A DNA stretch of 64,000 bases, from positions 96,438-160,437 of the forward strand of contig CASEDF010000002.1 in assembly GCA_949286705.1 (NCBI GenBank). The letters run 5' to 3'. The first letter of the stretch is position 1. Each line of letters opens with the position of its first letter. The notes beneath the pieces were generated by a model. That model was not told the DNA's origin and made no database searches. It saw nothing but the letters and a program-made list of their open reading frames with translations. A program made the position numbers and the translations under genes. Of the stretch, positions 49,832 to 58,108 are shown one piece after another. The stretch is from an uncultured bacterium. GTDB lineage: Bacteria > Cyanobacteriota > Vampirovibrionia > Gastranaerophilales > Gastranaerophilaceae.

Positions 49832-49850
49832 ACCTTTATATATATGTAAG
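49832..49850 (+). promoter_or_regulatory. Shared TATATA-type promoter element
   Basis: ACCTTTATATATATGTAAG about 17 nt before the ATG at 49868, followed by ACGAACGAGG as leader and ribosome site. Confidence 0.5.
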
Positions 49851-49867
49851 ACGAACGAGGTATTAAG

Positions 49868-50212
49868 ATGATCACACTATCAAAGCCATCAAAAATGGAT
49901 AAAGGGTACGTTGCTGAAGCGCAAAAACCGGCAGAAGCAGTTGAAACTGCAGGATCTCTTGCAATGCTTTTTGAAAACGGATTAATGACAATGGGTCAAT
50001 ATGATGAATTTATCTCAAGCAATCCGTTTGCCGTAGATTACAGCATGTATTCCGATAGTGGTGATTCAGTTGCAATGGGCGGATTTTTAAGCAGTTTTTC
50101 AAATGCGGTATCAACTCTTGGCGGAGTTTCCGCAGGCGGTTTTTCAGGAGGATTTTCAGCCGGAAGCTGCGGAGGCGGTTCCTGCGGCGGAGGATTTTCA
50201 TCAGTCTGCTAA
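49868..50212 (+). CDS. Small protein with Gly/Ser/Cys-rich C-terminus
   Basis: Protein of 114 residues. The N-terminal 60 residues are mixed and slightly charged, with a helix (AGSLAMLFENGLMTMGQYDEF). The C-terminal 40 residues are almost only Gly, Ser, Phe and Ala, ending SAGSCGGGSCGGGFSSVC with three cysteines. It has no signal peptide. A leader-like part followed by a Cys/Gly-rich core resembles precursors of modified peptides, but no modification enzyme is adjacent; a cross-linked structural protein is an alternative. It shares the promoter and GACGAAC leader of other lineage-type proteins. The following GIY-YIG gene has its own start after a terminator. Confidence 0.7.
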   Translation: MITLSKPSKMDKGYVAEAQKPAEAVETAGSLAMLFENGLMTMGQYDEFISSNPFAVDYSMYSDSGDSVAMGGFLSSFSNAVSTLGGVSAGGFSGGFSAGSCGGGSCGGGFSSVC

Positions 50213-50236
50213 CAAAAAAAGTTTATTAAATACATC

Positions 50237-50268
50237 AAAGAGCGGTTATAAAAACCGTTCTTTTTTGT
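50237..50268 (+). terminator. Rho-independent terminator
   Basis: AAGAGCGGTT pairs with AACCGTTCTT, followed by a T-run, 25 nt past the stop of the Gly/Cys-rich protein. Confidence 0.9.
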
Positions 50269-50280
50269 TTAAATAATATT

Positions 50281-50529
50281 ATGGAGAAAAAATATTACGT
50301 ATACATGCTCCTGACAGAACGCAATACTCTATATTGCGGCTATACTGATGACGTGGAAAAACGCTTTAAAGCGCACCTTGAAGGTCACGGCGCCAAATAT
50401 ACCCGCGCCAATAAACCTGTTAAAATCGTATGGCAAAAGGAATTTGACACCAAATCAGAAGCCCAGAAAGAAGAATACAGGATAAAGCGTCTTCCACGCG
50501 CAGAAAAAGAAAAATTTATAACCCGCTAA
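50281..50529 (+). CDS. GIY-YIG nuclease-superfamily protein (YhbQ-like)
   Basis: Single GIY-YIG domain of 82 residues. The motif appears as YVYMLLTERNTLYCGYT (GIY as VYM, YIG as YCG), followed by the conserved Arg28 region (DDVEKRFKAH) and Glu-containing AQKEEYRIKRL. Small stand-alone members are called UPF0213/YhbQ and are linked to DNA repair or nuclease activity, without firm roles. The ATG follows TAAATAATATT with no Shine-Dalgarno, so the gene may be translated from a very short leader just after the upstream terminator. Confidence 0.9.
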   Translation: MEKKYYVYMLLTERNTLYCGYTDDVEKRFKAHLEGHGAKYTRANKPVKIVWQKEFDTKSEAQKEEYRIKRLPRAEKEKFITR

Positions 50530-50538
50530 TGCTTTATT

Positions 50539-51879
50539 TTACAATTTCTCCAATTTTTTATCAAGCTTTTGTATGTATTTAAGCTGTTTTTCAAGTTCTT
50601 TTTCGCTTTTTTTAATCTCTTTTTGAAGCTGATTAATTTTGATTTCTCTGAATTCAGCCGGAGCCTCATTAAACGTCGTTGTCCCGCCCAGATTTTGCTG
50701 TTTATTGAAATCTTTAAGCTGTTCTTTGAATTCGGCATCCATCTGCTTGATTTTGGCTTTATATTCTTGTTCCATTTGTTTAAAATCAGCTTCCTGTTTC
50801 TTTTTAGCAGCTTTTTTCTGCATTTCTTCCGTTCGTTTTAAAGCTTCTTCTTCCTGTTCAAGAACTACCGGCTTTACCACACCGTCTTGAACTAATTTAA
50901 ATCCGTTCACACTAAGCTCTACACTTTCCGGGTCAAAAGTCAAAAGTCTTGATTGTTCACCGTGCGAATCCACGCTCCAAATTCCCAGAAAAACCGGTTT
51001 TCTGCCGGTATAAGCATAACCGTATGCAGCAATTCTGTGCGGTTCATCCTTTAAAAATCCCAGAGGATAAATATCCCAGCGTGCTTCATCCAGATCCAAC
51101 CCTTCATTTTCTTTCCAGTAATAAATAATTGCATCGCGAAGTTCAACGAGATTATAGGAAGTTTGTGTATCAAAATCATAAACTATGGCATTTGTTTTCC
51201 AGATACCGTCCTGTGAGCTGCCGATTTTTTCTTTGATTAAAAGCTTTGATCCGTCGGATGAAAAATCAACCGGTGTAAGCGTTCTGAATGCCGAGTCATT
51301 ATCAATTGATTTTTCGGTTGAAATAATCGGATCTTGCAGCCGTTTTTTAACATTTGCACGCAAAAGCTTGTTTAAAGGAGTTTCATTCTCTTCAAGTTTT
51401 ATTATAAACAAGTCAGCAGCTGTGGACGCACTATTCGGATAATAATAAATAACCGGATATGCCATTATTGAAAAATCAGGAGATGCAATTCCTTGCCCGT
51501 TGTACTGGCGCATTTTATAAAATTGTTTTGTAATATTAAGTTCGGGACTTCCGGGCGGATCATTGTAGCGCACGATTTTATATGTCGGCTGCGGAACGTA
51601 TTTCATATCAGAACCTTTTTGAACTTTCGGAATTTCAATATCATCCTGAGTTTTGTCGCGATATGTTGAAAGTGACTCATATTCTTTAACCGTCATAAAG
51701 CCCGACGGCTTGTAATTGAGTTTTTTACGCTCGTATTTTTCTTTTTCTTCCTGCTTTAAAACATTATGGACATATTCCGCTTCCCTTTGGCGTGAATCTT
51801 TTTTTCCGGAGGGAAATGCCGAAACACTCAATGAATACAAAAACATTATTAACGCTAATAAAAAAATTCCTTTACGCAA
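50539..51879 (-). CDS. Exported protein with beta-propeller-like middle and C-terminal coiled coil
   Basis: Protein of 446 residues with a signal peptide (MRKGIFLLALIMFLYSLSVSAF). A charged linker (about 25-110) follows, then a beta-rich region (about 130-320) with segments like SPDFSIMAYPVIYY and VDFSSDGSKLLIKEK that recall TolB/WD-type blades. It ends in a long Lys/Glu/Gln coiled coil (about 335-446). The family is unrecognised but the plan is that of an envelope-associated scaffold. It ends 9 nt from the convergent GIY-YIG gene and begins 2 nt after the response-regulator gene, so it is probably the last gene of the two-component operon and might be its output or sensor partner (inference). 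Confidence 0.75.
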   Translation of the reverse strand: MRKGIFLLALIMFLYSLSVSAFPSGKKDSRQREAEYVHNVLKQEEKEKYERKKLNYKPSGFMTVKEYESLSTYRDKTQDDIEIPKVQKGSDMKYVPQPTYKIVRYNDPPGSPELNITKQFYKMRQYNGQGIASPDFSIMAYPVIYYYPNSASTAADLFIIKLEENETPLNKLLRANVKKRLQDPIISTEKSIDNDSAFRTLTPVDFSSDGSKLLIKEKIGSSQDGIWKTNAIVYDFDTQTSYNLVELRDAIIYYWKENEGLDLDEARWDIYPLGFLKDEPHRIAAYGYAYTGRKPVFLGIWSVDSHGEQSRLLTFDPESVELSVNGFKLVQDGVVKPVVLEQEEEALKRTEEMQKKAAKKKQEADFKQMEQEYKAKIKQMDAEFKEQLKDFNKQQNLGGTTTFNEAPAEFREIKINQLQKEIKKSEKELEKQLKYIQKLDKKLEKL

Positions 51880-51881
51880 CT

Positions 51882-52553
51882 TTATACCAGACCCTCTTTC
51901 ATAGCGGTTGCAACAGCCTTTGAACGGCTTTCAACGTATAATTTTTGCAAAATACTGTGAACATGGGTTTTAGTTGTAGATAAGGTAATCACGAGTTTTT
52001 CCGAAATCTGAGGATTGCTCATACCGTCAACAATTAACGCAAGCACTTCCATTTCGCGTTCAGTCAAGCCGTACAAATTTTTGCCGAGTTTGTAATTGAT
52101 AACACCTCGTTTTTTCTCAACGTCTGACGATTTTCTGATATTCGTAAGCACAATTTTTGCAATTGCGGGGTCAAGCCAGCCTGCGCCTTCGGATACTGCA
52201 ATAACCGCTGCAACAGTCTGCTCGGAGGTTGCACCTTTTGTAATATATCCGTCAGCACCGGCTTTAAACGAATCAAAAATATCGTCTTCTTCTTCACGTG
52301 AGGTATACATCAAAACTTTTATATCGGGATTGGAATTTTTAATTTTACGGGTGGCTTCAATTCCGTCAATTGTCGGAAGCCCTATATCCATAATAACGAC
52401 ATCCGGTTTAAGTTTTAATGCTTTTTCAACACCCTCTTCGCCGTCAGCTGACATGTCCGCAATTTCTATATCGGAATTTTTGGATAAAATTACCGACAGC
52501 CCCATTCTTGCCATATCGTGATCTTCTACAATCAAAACTCTTATCTTAGCCAT
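51882..52553 (-). CDS. Response regulator, NarL/FixJ family
   Basis: Response regulator of 223 residues. The receiver domain (1-120) has Asp56 as phosphorylation site in VIMDIGLP, with acidic Glu10-Asp11, Thr/Ser (YTSRE) and Lys105-region residues. The LuxR-type helix-turn-helix (about 155-218) has the pattern LTEREMEVLALIVDGMSN and STTKTHVHSILQKLYV. It binds DNA as a dimer when phosphorylated. Its start overlaps the hybrid kinase gene by 8 nt, so the two are partners. The target genes are unknown. Confidence 0.95.
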   Translation of the reverse strand: MAKIRVLIVEDHDMARMGLSVILSKNSDIEIADMSADGEEGVEKALKLKPDVVIMDIGLPTIDGIEATRKIKNSNPDIKVLMYTSREEEDDIFDSFKAGADGYITKGATSEQTVAAVIAVSEGAGWLDPAIAKIVLTNIRKSSDVEKKRGVINYKLGKNLYGLTEREMEVLALIVDGMSNPQISEKLVITLSTTKTHVHSILQKLYVESRSKAVATAMKEGLV

Positions 52554-54132
52554 TTATAACCTGTCTTTCCTTAACTGAATTTTTCACAACGACATCCGGC
52601 AAAAGAAAGCTGAATTCGCTGCCTTTTGTCATTTTACTCTCTAACCAGATTTTGCCTCCGTGAGCCTCTACAATTTGTCTGGATAAGTATAACCCCAAAC
52701 CTGTTCCCGTTGATCTTTTTTTACTTGTTCCCTGAGAAAATCGCGTAAACAAATGAGGTATATCCTCTTTCGGAATCCCGTTTCCGTTATCTGATACGGA
52801 AAATATAAAGTCACCCTCCTGCGCTTTTGCAAAAATGACTATTTTACCGTTCTTATTAGTATAGTTAACAGCATTACCGCAAAGGTTTATCATAACTCTT
52901 TTTATCTCGCTTTTATCGGCATATATGTCAACATTATCTTCAATAACACAATTAAGAACAAATTCAATATTTTTGTTTTCGGCAAGCGGTTTTAATTCGT
53001 CATAGCACTGCCGGACTAAATCATTAACAGAAAAGCAAGTTTTACACAAAGTAAGTTTCCCGCTTTCAAATTTATAAACCTCAAGCAGAGCGTTGACAAG
53101 CCCGAGCAAATCTTCATTGCTCTGAAGCATTGTAGATAAAAGAACTTTTTGTTTATCTTCCAGCTCGCCCAAAGATCCGTCAAGGAAAAATTTCAGAGTT
53201 TGGATAGCTGCAAGAAGCGGCGTTCTCAAATCATGCGTCAATGTCGCAATAAAATCATCCCGTAATCTTTCGGTATCCTTTTGAAGGCTTACATCACGAA
53301 TTACACCGACATAACGGGGTTTTCCTGCGGATGATATGAGCGAAAAATTAATTTCAACGGGGATATGCTTGTCGCTTAATGAATTACGTATATAGCAATC
53401 TCTTATGAGAATTTCGGATTTATCCGGACCAAGACCGAAAATACCGCTTTTATTTTTGCCTGCTTTGTTAAAGTCAACATTATCTGAAAATGCGATTTCC
53501 TGCAATTTCATATGGCAGAGTGCCTGTGATGAAAGTCCCGTCATATTTTCACACGCAGGATTTACCTGTTCGATAATACCGAGATTATCAATGATAATTA
53601 TTCCGTCCGCGCAGTAATTTATTATTCCGCTGAGTTTTGCGTTCGCATCAGACAATTCCGCGGTTCTTTCTTTTACCATTTTTTCCAAATTTTCCGAATA
53701 ATCTTCTAATTTTGACTTGGCATCTTCCAACTCTGAAATTTTTTCGCGTAAATTTGACAAAAGATGACTTCTTTCTATGCCGTTTTTAATATTAATTATC
53801 AAGTCATCATTATCCCAAGGCTTTTCAATGTACTTATACAAGCCGATTTCGTTAATTGCCTTTATTGCATTTTCTTTGTCCGCATAACCTGTCAGAAGAA
53901 TCATACTGACTTCGGGATGAAGTTTTTTAGCCTTTGTTAAAAACTCCAGACCATTCATTTCAGGCATCATAAAGTCTGAAATTATTATATCCGGAGTTTC
54001 TGTTTTTAAATATTCAACGGCTTCTTTCGGGTTGTTAAAAAATGCAGCGTCATTAAAACCTTCAACTTTAAGCAAAGTTTTGAAAGCTGATGTAACCATT
54101 TTTTCATCATCGACTACTACAATCTTACCCAT
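52546..54132 (-). CDS. Hybrid sensor histidine kinase with N-terminal receiver and PAS domain
   Basis: Soluble kinase of 528 residues. It has an N-terminal receiver domain (1-120, Asp53 in IISDFMMPEMNG), a coiled coil (about 125-165), a PAS domain (about 165-285), HisKA with His300 in LTHDLRTPL, and a HATPase domain (about 400-515) with NLCGNAVNYT, DNGNGIP and GTGLGL boxes. No membrane segments are present, so it senses an internal signal or receives phosphate from another kinase through Asp53. The downstream response regulator overlaps by 8 nt. All phosphotransfer residues are intact. Confidence 0.95.
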   Translation of the reverse strand: MGKIVVVDDEKMVTSAFKTLLKVEGFNDAAFFNNPKEAVEYLKTETPDIIISDFMMPEMNGLEFLTKAKKLHPEVSMILLTGYADKENAIKAINEIGLYKYIEKPWDNDDLIINIKNGIERSHLLSNLREKISELEDAKSKLEDYSENLEKMVKERTAELSDANAKLSGIINYCADGIIIIDNLGIIEQVNPACENMTGLSSQALCHMKLQEIAFSDNVDFNKAGKNKSGIFGLGPDKSEILIRDCYIRNSLSDKHIPVEINFSLISSAGKPRYVGVIRDVSLQKDTERLRDDFIATLTHDLRTPLLAAIQTLKFFLDGSLGELEDKQKVLLSTMLQSNEDLLGLVNALLEVYKFESGKLTLCKTCFSVNDLVRQCYDELKPLAENKNIEFVLNCVIEDNVDIYADKSEIKRVMINLCGNAVNYTNKNGKIVIFAKAQEGDFIFSVSDNGNGIPKEDIPHLFTRFSQGTSKKRSTGTGLGLYLSRQIVEAHGGKIWLESKMTKGSEFSFLLPDVVVKNSVKERQVING

Positions 54133-54192
54133 AACACTATAATAATAATCTATTATTGTGTTAAAGACAAATTGTTTACAAATTCGAAATAT

Positions 54193-54702
54193 TTAATTAT
54201 ATTCGTGCTTGTGATATTCCCGCTTTGCGAGTTCATCATTCAAAAGATACAAAGATGCCTTTTCATCACCGAAAAGTTTTAGACCTGTTATAATGTCGCG
54301 TGCATTTTTTTCTTCTTCGACCTGTTCTTTCAGATACCAGTTTATGAAATTACGCGTTGCAAGGTCGCATTCATCCATCGAAAGATTCGCAATAGATTCT
54401 ATTGATGAAGTTACATAAAGTTCGTGATCAAGAATTTTTTCAAAAACCTGCAAGGGTGAGGTGAAATTCATATCAGGCACGTCAATTTGTTTTAATTGAA
54501 CTTTTGTATCGCGGTCAATCATATAGTCAAAAATTATCATACCGTGATCGACTTCTTCTTTTGCCTGAACCTTTGTCCAGTTTGCAAAACCGTACAAGCC
54601 CATATCGTCAAAATATGCAGACATTGCAAGATAAAGATACGCGGAATAAAATTCTTTGTTAATTTGTTCGTTCAAAATATTTTTCACTTTGTCACTAATC
54701 AT
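54193..54702 (-). CDS. ftnA: Ferritin (FtnA-like)
   Basis: Iron-storage ferritin of 169 residues, a four-helix bundle. Ferroxidase-site residues appear in NEQINKEFYSAYLYLAM (Glu near 17) and AKEEVDHGMIIFDYM (Glu and His near 50), with further acids in the C-terminal half. The start is the ATG at 54700-54702 with GGGAGGG upstream; a longer frame to 54771 would sit inside the preceding gene. The start overlaps the superoxide reductase gene end by 8 nt, so both are made together as an oxygen-defence unit that removes superoxide and stores iron. Confidence 0.93.
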   Translation of the reverse strand: MISDKVKNILNEQINKEFYSAYLYLAMSAYFDDMGLYGFANWTKVQAKEEVDHGMIIFDYMIDRDTKVQLKQIDVPDMNFTSPLQVFEKILDHELYVTSSIESIANLSMDECDLATRNFINWYLKEQVEEEKNARDIITGLKLFGDEKASLYLLNDELAKREYHKHEYN

Positions 54703-55090
54703 TTTTGCCCTCCCAAAGACCGTGAATATTACAATATTCATAAGCCGTAATGTTATCTTTTGCTGTGTCAATTATAATTTCCGGCGCCATACCGGGTTTT
54801 AAATATTTAAGACAAACTTTTTGCCTGTCATCAGAAATTGTTTCAATAAATTGAATATAATGTTCGTCAATCATAGGATGCGGCGTTGAACCTACACGGA
54901 TAATCAATTCGCCGTTTTCATTTTGTTCAAAAACCGGAATATGTTTTTCCAAGCCTTCGTTTTCATTATTTTTAGGACTTAAAAATGTCATAGGTTCCCC
55001 GCAGCATACAAGTTCGCCATGACCTTCCATTAAGACCTGCACAATATTTCCGCAGACTTCACAGCGGTATATTTGTAATCGTTCCGTCAT
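54695..55090 (-). CDS. dfx: Desulfoferrodoxin-type superoxide reductase
   Basis: Two-iron superoxide reductase of 131 residues. The N-terminal desulforedoxin centre has Cys10, Cys13, Cys29 and Cys30. The catalytic centre II has His50, His71, His77, Cys120 and His123, with Glu48-Lys49 (EKHIPV) as the superoxide-guiding pair. All ligands are present, so the enzyme should reduce superoxide to peroxide without making oxygen, as in strict anaerobes. AGGAGG precedes the ATG. It is the first gene of the pair with ferritin. Confidence 0.96.
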   Translation of the reverse strand: MTERLQIYRCEVCGNIVQVLMEGHGELVCCGEPMTFLSPKNNENEGLEKHIPVFEQNENGELIIRVGSTPHPMIDEHYIQFIETISDDRQKVCLKYLKPGMAPEIIIDTAKDNITAYEYCNIHGLWEGKND

Positions 55091-55214
55091 TTATTACCTC
55101 CTGTAATTTTAGAATATTGCGTACAAGTCACATCTGCATTCCCTTAATAAGCTAACCTTTAAATGCTATCTTTAAAAAACTTAATAAACCGGCAAAAAAT
55201 ATTATCCGGTGTTT

Positions 55215-55220
55215 TAAAAT
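55215..55220 (+). promoter_or_regulatory. -10 box of a probable leaderless promoter
   Basis: TAAAAT 6 nt before the ATG at 55227, without a Shine-Dalgarno. Confidence 0.4.
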
Positions 55221-55226
55221 AGTATT

Positions 55227-55973
55227 ATGAATGTTGCCGGCGTCTCTTTTTATAATCCAAAGTTTACATCATCAGGTAAACGGACTGACATTTCAAATCC
55301 GTTTTTGTATTCTGCCAAAACTGCCACTAAATCCAAATCATTTTTTAAGGATAACAAAGCAGATTTAATTGGCGGATTAATAGCAATAGGTCTTGCAATT
55401 TTTTCATTCAGAAAATTTTTTGGTAAAAATGAAATTCCGCAAACCATTGTGGAGTTATCAAATAAAAAAGCCGGTCTTGGTAAACTGAATTTTGGAGAAC
55501 GTACAAGTACAGTTTTAAAAGAACAGATTTTATACCCGCTTAAAGCAATTTTAGCGGGCGATAAAAGGCAATTGAAGCGTGACATTAAAACAGGACTTAT
55601 AATTGCAGACAGTGACGAAACAAAATTAAAAACATATATCAAAGCTTTTTTATCGCACGCAAAAGAACTCGGCATACATATAGAAGAAATAAAATATCCG
55701 AATAAAAAACAGCCTTTGAAAGATGTGCACAAAGCAATAGATAATGCCCTTTCGCACTACGCATCAACCGGACAATGCACAATAGTAAACATCGGCGACC
55801 TCGGCAAAATAAGCAACCTTAAAGTAGGGAAAATGGATATGGCATCTAACATTGAAAAAAGATTAGCCCAAATGCCTAAAGGAATTTTATGGACAGCATG
55901 GACGACTGCAGGCGACAGGCTGCCATATTTTTACAATAATATTCCGACACTCAGTGTAAAAATAGTTGATTAA
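55227..55973 (+). CDS. Hypothetical membrane-associated protein with N-terminal SFxxxxFTS motif
   Basis: Unrecognised protein of 248 residues. It begins MNVAGVSFYNPKFTSSGKRT, with the short aromatic-Thr-Ser pattern seen near the start of the gene at 30646. One hydrophobic helix lies at about 46-64 (LIGGLIAIGLAIFSF). A long Lys-rich, mainly helical domain follows, with Rossmann-like strand-helix features (QCTIVNIGDLGKI near 190) and a Trp-rich WTAWTTAGD near 225. The gene stands alone before the SRP RNA, whose promoter overlaps its stop. The function is unknown. Confidence 0.72.
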   Translation: MNVAGVSFYNPKFTSSGKRTDISNPFLYSAKTATKSKSFFKDNKADLIGGLIAIGLAIFSFRKFFGKNEIPQTIVELSNKKAGLGKLNFGERTSTVLKEQILYPLKAILAGDKRQLKRDIKTGLIIADSDETKLKTYIKAFLSHAKELGIHIEEIKYPNKKQPLKDVHKAIDNALSHYASTGQCTIVNIGDLGKISNLKVGKMDMASNIEKRLAQMPKGILWTAWTTAGDRLPYFYNNIPTLSVKIVD

Positions 55974-55986
55974 TTTAAGTTTATGA

Positions 55987-55992
55987 TATAAT
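55987..55992 (+). promoter_or_regulatory. -10 box of the SRP RNA promoter
   Basis: TATAAT 8 nt before the first paired base of the SRP RNA; TTGATT at 55966-55971, over the preceding stop codon, may be the -35 box. Confidence 0.6.
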
Positions 55993-56000
55993 ATAAATAA

Positions 56001-56256
56001 GCCGTGCTCCACGGGGAATTGCAATCTCTCGACCCGAAGCTTATGCGGGGTGCAGAGCCTGTTGTGAGGGTTTGCAAAAATACTTTTGATATAATCAGAA
56101 TTGATGACGTTTAAATTTATTATGGCGTAAACTGTCGAACCGTGTCAGGATGGAAACATAGCAGCACTAAGGCAATCTTTGCGGGTATAGTACTTTTAAA
56201 AAGAGATTATGAGTATAAAGATTTTATTTTTCAAATTCGATAGACAGTGGCACGGC
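56001..56256 (+). ncRNA. ffs: Signal recognition particle RNA, large bacterial type
   Basis: RNA of about 256 nt whose ends pair (GCCGTGC at 56001-56007 with GCACGGC at 56250-56256) and which is followed by a T-run. The conserved S-domain core lies at 56141-56170 (CCGTGTCAGGATGGAAACAT followed by AGCAGCACTA), the Ffh-binding helix. The length fits the Bacillus/cyanobacterial long form with an Alu domain rather than the 4.5S form. It works with Ffh to target membrane proteins to SecY. Confidence 0.93.
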
Positions 56257-56259
56257 TTT

Positions 56260-57222
56260 TTATTTTAATTCAATCTCTTTTATATATCGGGGTCGAGCTT
56301 TAACTTCTCTATAGACCTGTCCGACATATTCGCCTATAACCCCGAGGCAGCATATCTGAATTCCTCCGAAAAAACACAATAAAATTATATTGGTTGCCCA
56401 GCCGTTCGGGGTATTATGGAAAAATATTTTTTCTATAACGGTTTCCGCACCGATTATAAAGCTTACCGCAGCCATTACAAAACCCAAAACCGAAATAATC
56501 CTCAGCGGTACTACACTGAAAGAAGTTATACCGTTAAGCGCAAGCCCCGTTAATTTTACCAGATTGAATTTGGATTCGCCTGCCATTCGCGGCTTAACAT
56601 CAAAATTTACATATTCCGTTTTCAGACCGACATCATTGAAAAAGCCTCTTAAGAATAAATATTTTTCGGGATAAAGCTCCATAATATCAAGTGCACGCTT
56701 ACTCACCAGACGATAATCCGAATGATTCATCGGAATTTTTGCGCCGAGAACATACATTAATTTGTAGAATAAAACTGCCGTAGTTTTTTTAAAGATAGTA
56801 TCAGTTTCGCGGTTGTTACGTATACCGGAAACAATATCCGCCCCTAAAGTAAATTTATCAATAAATTTTTCAATAGCCCATTCGTCCTGCTGCAAATCCG
56901 CATCTATTGATACCGCGCAATCGCAGCCGATTTCTCTTACACCTTCATAACCTGCTATAAGTGCCTTTTGATTACCGAAATTTTTTATAAATTTTGCACC
57001 TTTTACTGCAGGATTTGATCTGTGAAGCTCTGATATAATATTCCATGTATTATCGGTGGAGCCGTCATCAACTAAATAAATATAGCTTTTGTCACTGATT
57101 TTATTTTTTTCAGCCAACACTTTCAAAACATACAAAAGTTTATCAACGGTCGAATTAATACATAATTCTTCATTAAAACACGGAATAACAATTGCAAGTA
57201 TCGGTTTAAACTCACTCATCAT
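56260..57222 (-). CDS. GT2 glycosyltransferase, GtrB/dolichol-phosphate-mannose-synthase-like
   Basis: Family 2 transferase of 320 residues. The catalytic domain is cytoplasmic (IPCFNEE near 12, LVDDGSTDNTW near 55, SIDADLQQDEW near 108, and the MAGESKF segment near 225). Two C-terminal membrane helices follow (about 235-260 and 275-305). Such enzymes attach a sugar to undecaprenyl phosphate for transfer to surface glycans. The start is placed at 57222 (MMSEFKP); a longer frame would overlap the divergent gene. TATAGT lies 6 nt upstream, so the leader may be absent. The stop overlaps the SRP RNA terminator region. Confidence 0.93.
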   Translation of the reverse strand: MMSEFKPILAIVIPCFNEELCINSTVDKLLYVLKVLAEKNKISDKSYIYLVDDGSTDNTWNIISELHRSNPAVKGAKFIKNFGNQKALIAGYEGVREIGCDCAVSIDADLQQDEWAIEKFIDKFTLGADIVSGIRNNRETDTIFKKTTAVLFYKLMYVLGAKIPMNHSDYRLVSKRALDIMELYPEKYLFLRGFFNDVGLKTEYVNFDVKPRMAGESKFNLVKLTGLALNGITSFSVVPLRIISVLGFVMAAVSFIIGAETVIEKIFFHNTPNGWATNIILLCFFGGIQICCLGVIGEYVGQVYREVKARPRYIKEIELK

Positions 57223-57228
57223 TTTTAT

Positions 57229-57234
57229 ACTATA
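57229..57234 (-). promoter_or_regulatory. -10 box of a divergent, probable leaderless promoter
   Basis: TATAGT on the minus strand, 6 nt before the GT2 start. On the plus strand the same stretch contains CTATAAT, serving the deacetylase gene at 57266. Confidence 0.4.
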
Positions 57235-57265
57235 ATATTTATAAGATAAATGCAAGGAATTTCTT

Positions 57266-58108
57266 ATGGGGAAAAAATTCATATTGAATGCTGACGATTT
57301 TGGCATGTCAAAAGAACATAACAAAGCAGTTTTAGACGGCTACAACAACGGATTTCTAACATCAGCCAGCCTTTGTGCAAACGGTAATGCTTTTTCCGCA
57401 GCGGTAAATGACATTCTTCCTGAATGTCCGGGGCTTGGTGTCGGGATTCATTTAAACGTTATCGAAGGCAAATCGCTTACAAAAAGTAGATTTCTTACTG
57501 ATAAAAACGATAATTTTAATAAAGGGTATTTGTTTTTTATCATAAATTCACATAAAAAAGCGTTTCTGAACGAGATTGAGCAAGAATTTCGTGCACAAAT
57601 TGAACTTGTTAATAAATACGCAAAACCTGACCATATTGATTCACACGTGCATGTCCATGCCGTTCCTGAAATTTTTAAACTTACCTGCAGACTCGCGAAA
57701 GAATACGGAATTCCTTACATAAGAACTCAACACGAACAAATGTATTTTGTACCGTCTTCAAAAAAGCACCTGCGAATAGCGTATTTTATTAATATAATAA
57801 AAATTATACTGTTAAATACGTTTACAATTATCAATAAAAAAACACTGCAAAAACACAATTTAAAGACAAACGATTATATTCTCGGTATCGGTTACACAGG
57901 CATGATGGATTCCTCCACCGTTGAATACGGACTAAAAAATCAAGACGGTGAATGCATAACCGAAGCATTAATCCATCCGTGCTGCTATTCTCAAAACATT
58001 AAAAATTCACACACTGACGAATTCTCACTGACTCTTGATAAAAAACTTGAGGATAAAATTCGCAGATCAGGTTTTGAAATAACTAACTATAAAAATTTAT
58101 GTTCATGA
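57266..58108 (+). CDS. ChbG/YdjC-family carbohydrate deacetylase
   Basis: Deacetylase of 280 residues. The metal site is formed by the Asp of NADDFG (near 9), His of GIHLN (near 72) and His residues of DSHVHVH (near 125). The family removes acetyl groups from N-acetylated oligosaccharides or glycolipids (chitobiose, hopanoid-linked sugars). Position next to a GT2 transferase suggests action on a lipid-linked or surface sugar. AAGGA precedes the ATG. The stop overlaps the start of the phospholipase D-like gene (ATGA). Confidence 0.92.
   Translation: MGKKFILNADDFGMSKEHNKAVLDGYNNGFLTSASLCANGNAFSAAVNDILPECPGLGVGIHLNVIEGKSLTKSRFLTDKNDNFNKGYLFFIINSHKKAFLNEIEQEFRAQIELVNKYAKPDHIDSHVHVHAVPEIFKLTCRLAKEYGIPYIRTQHEQMYFVPSSKKHLRIAYFINIIKIILLNTFTIINKKTLQKHNLKTNDYILGIGYTGMMDSSTVEYGLKNQDGECITEALIHPCCYSQNIKNSHTDEFSLTLDKKLEDKIRRSGFEITNYKNLCS

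Noticed and set aside
57223..57324. Longer N-terminus for the GT2 transferase
   Set aside because: It would overlap the divergent deacetylase gene and its promoter; the conserved fold starts after the internal Met.
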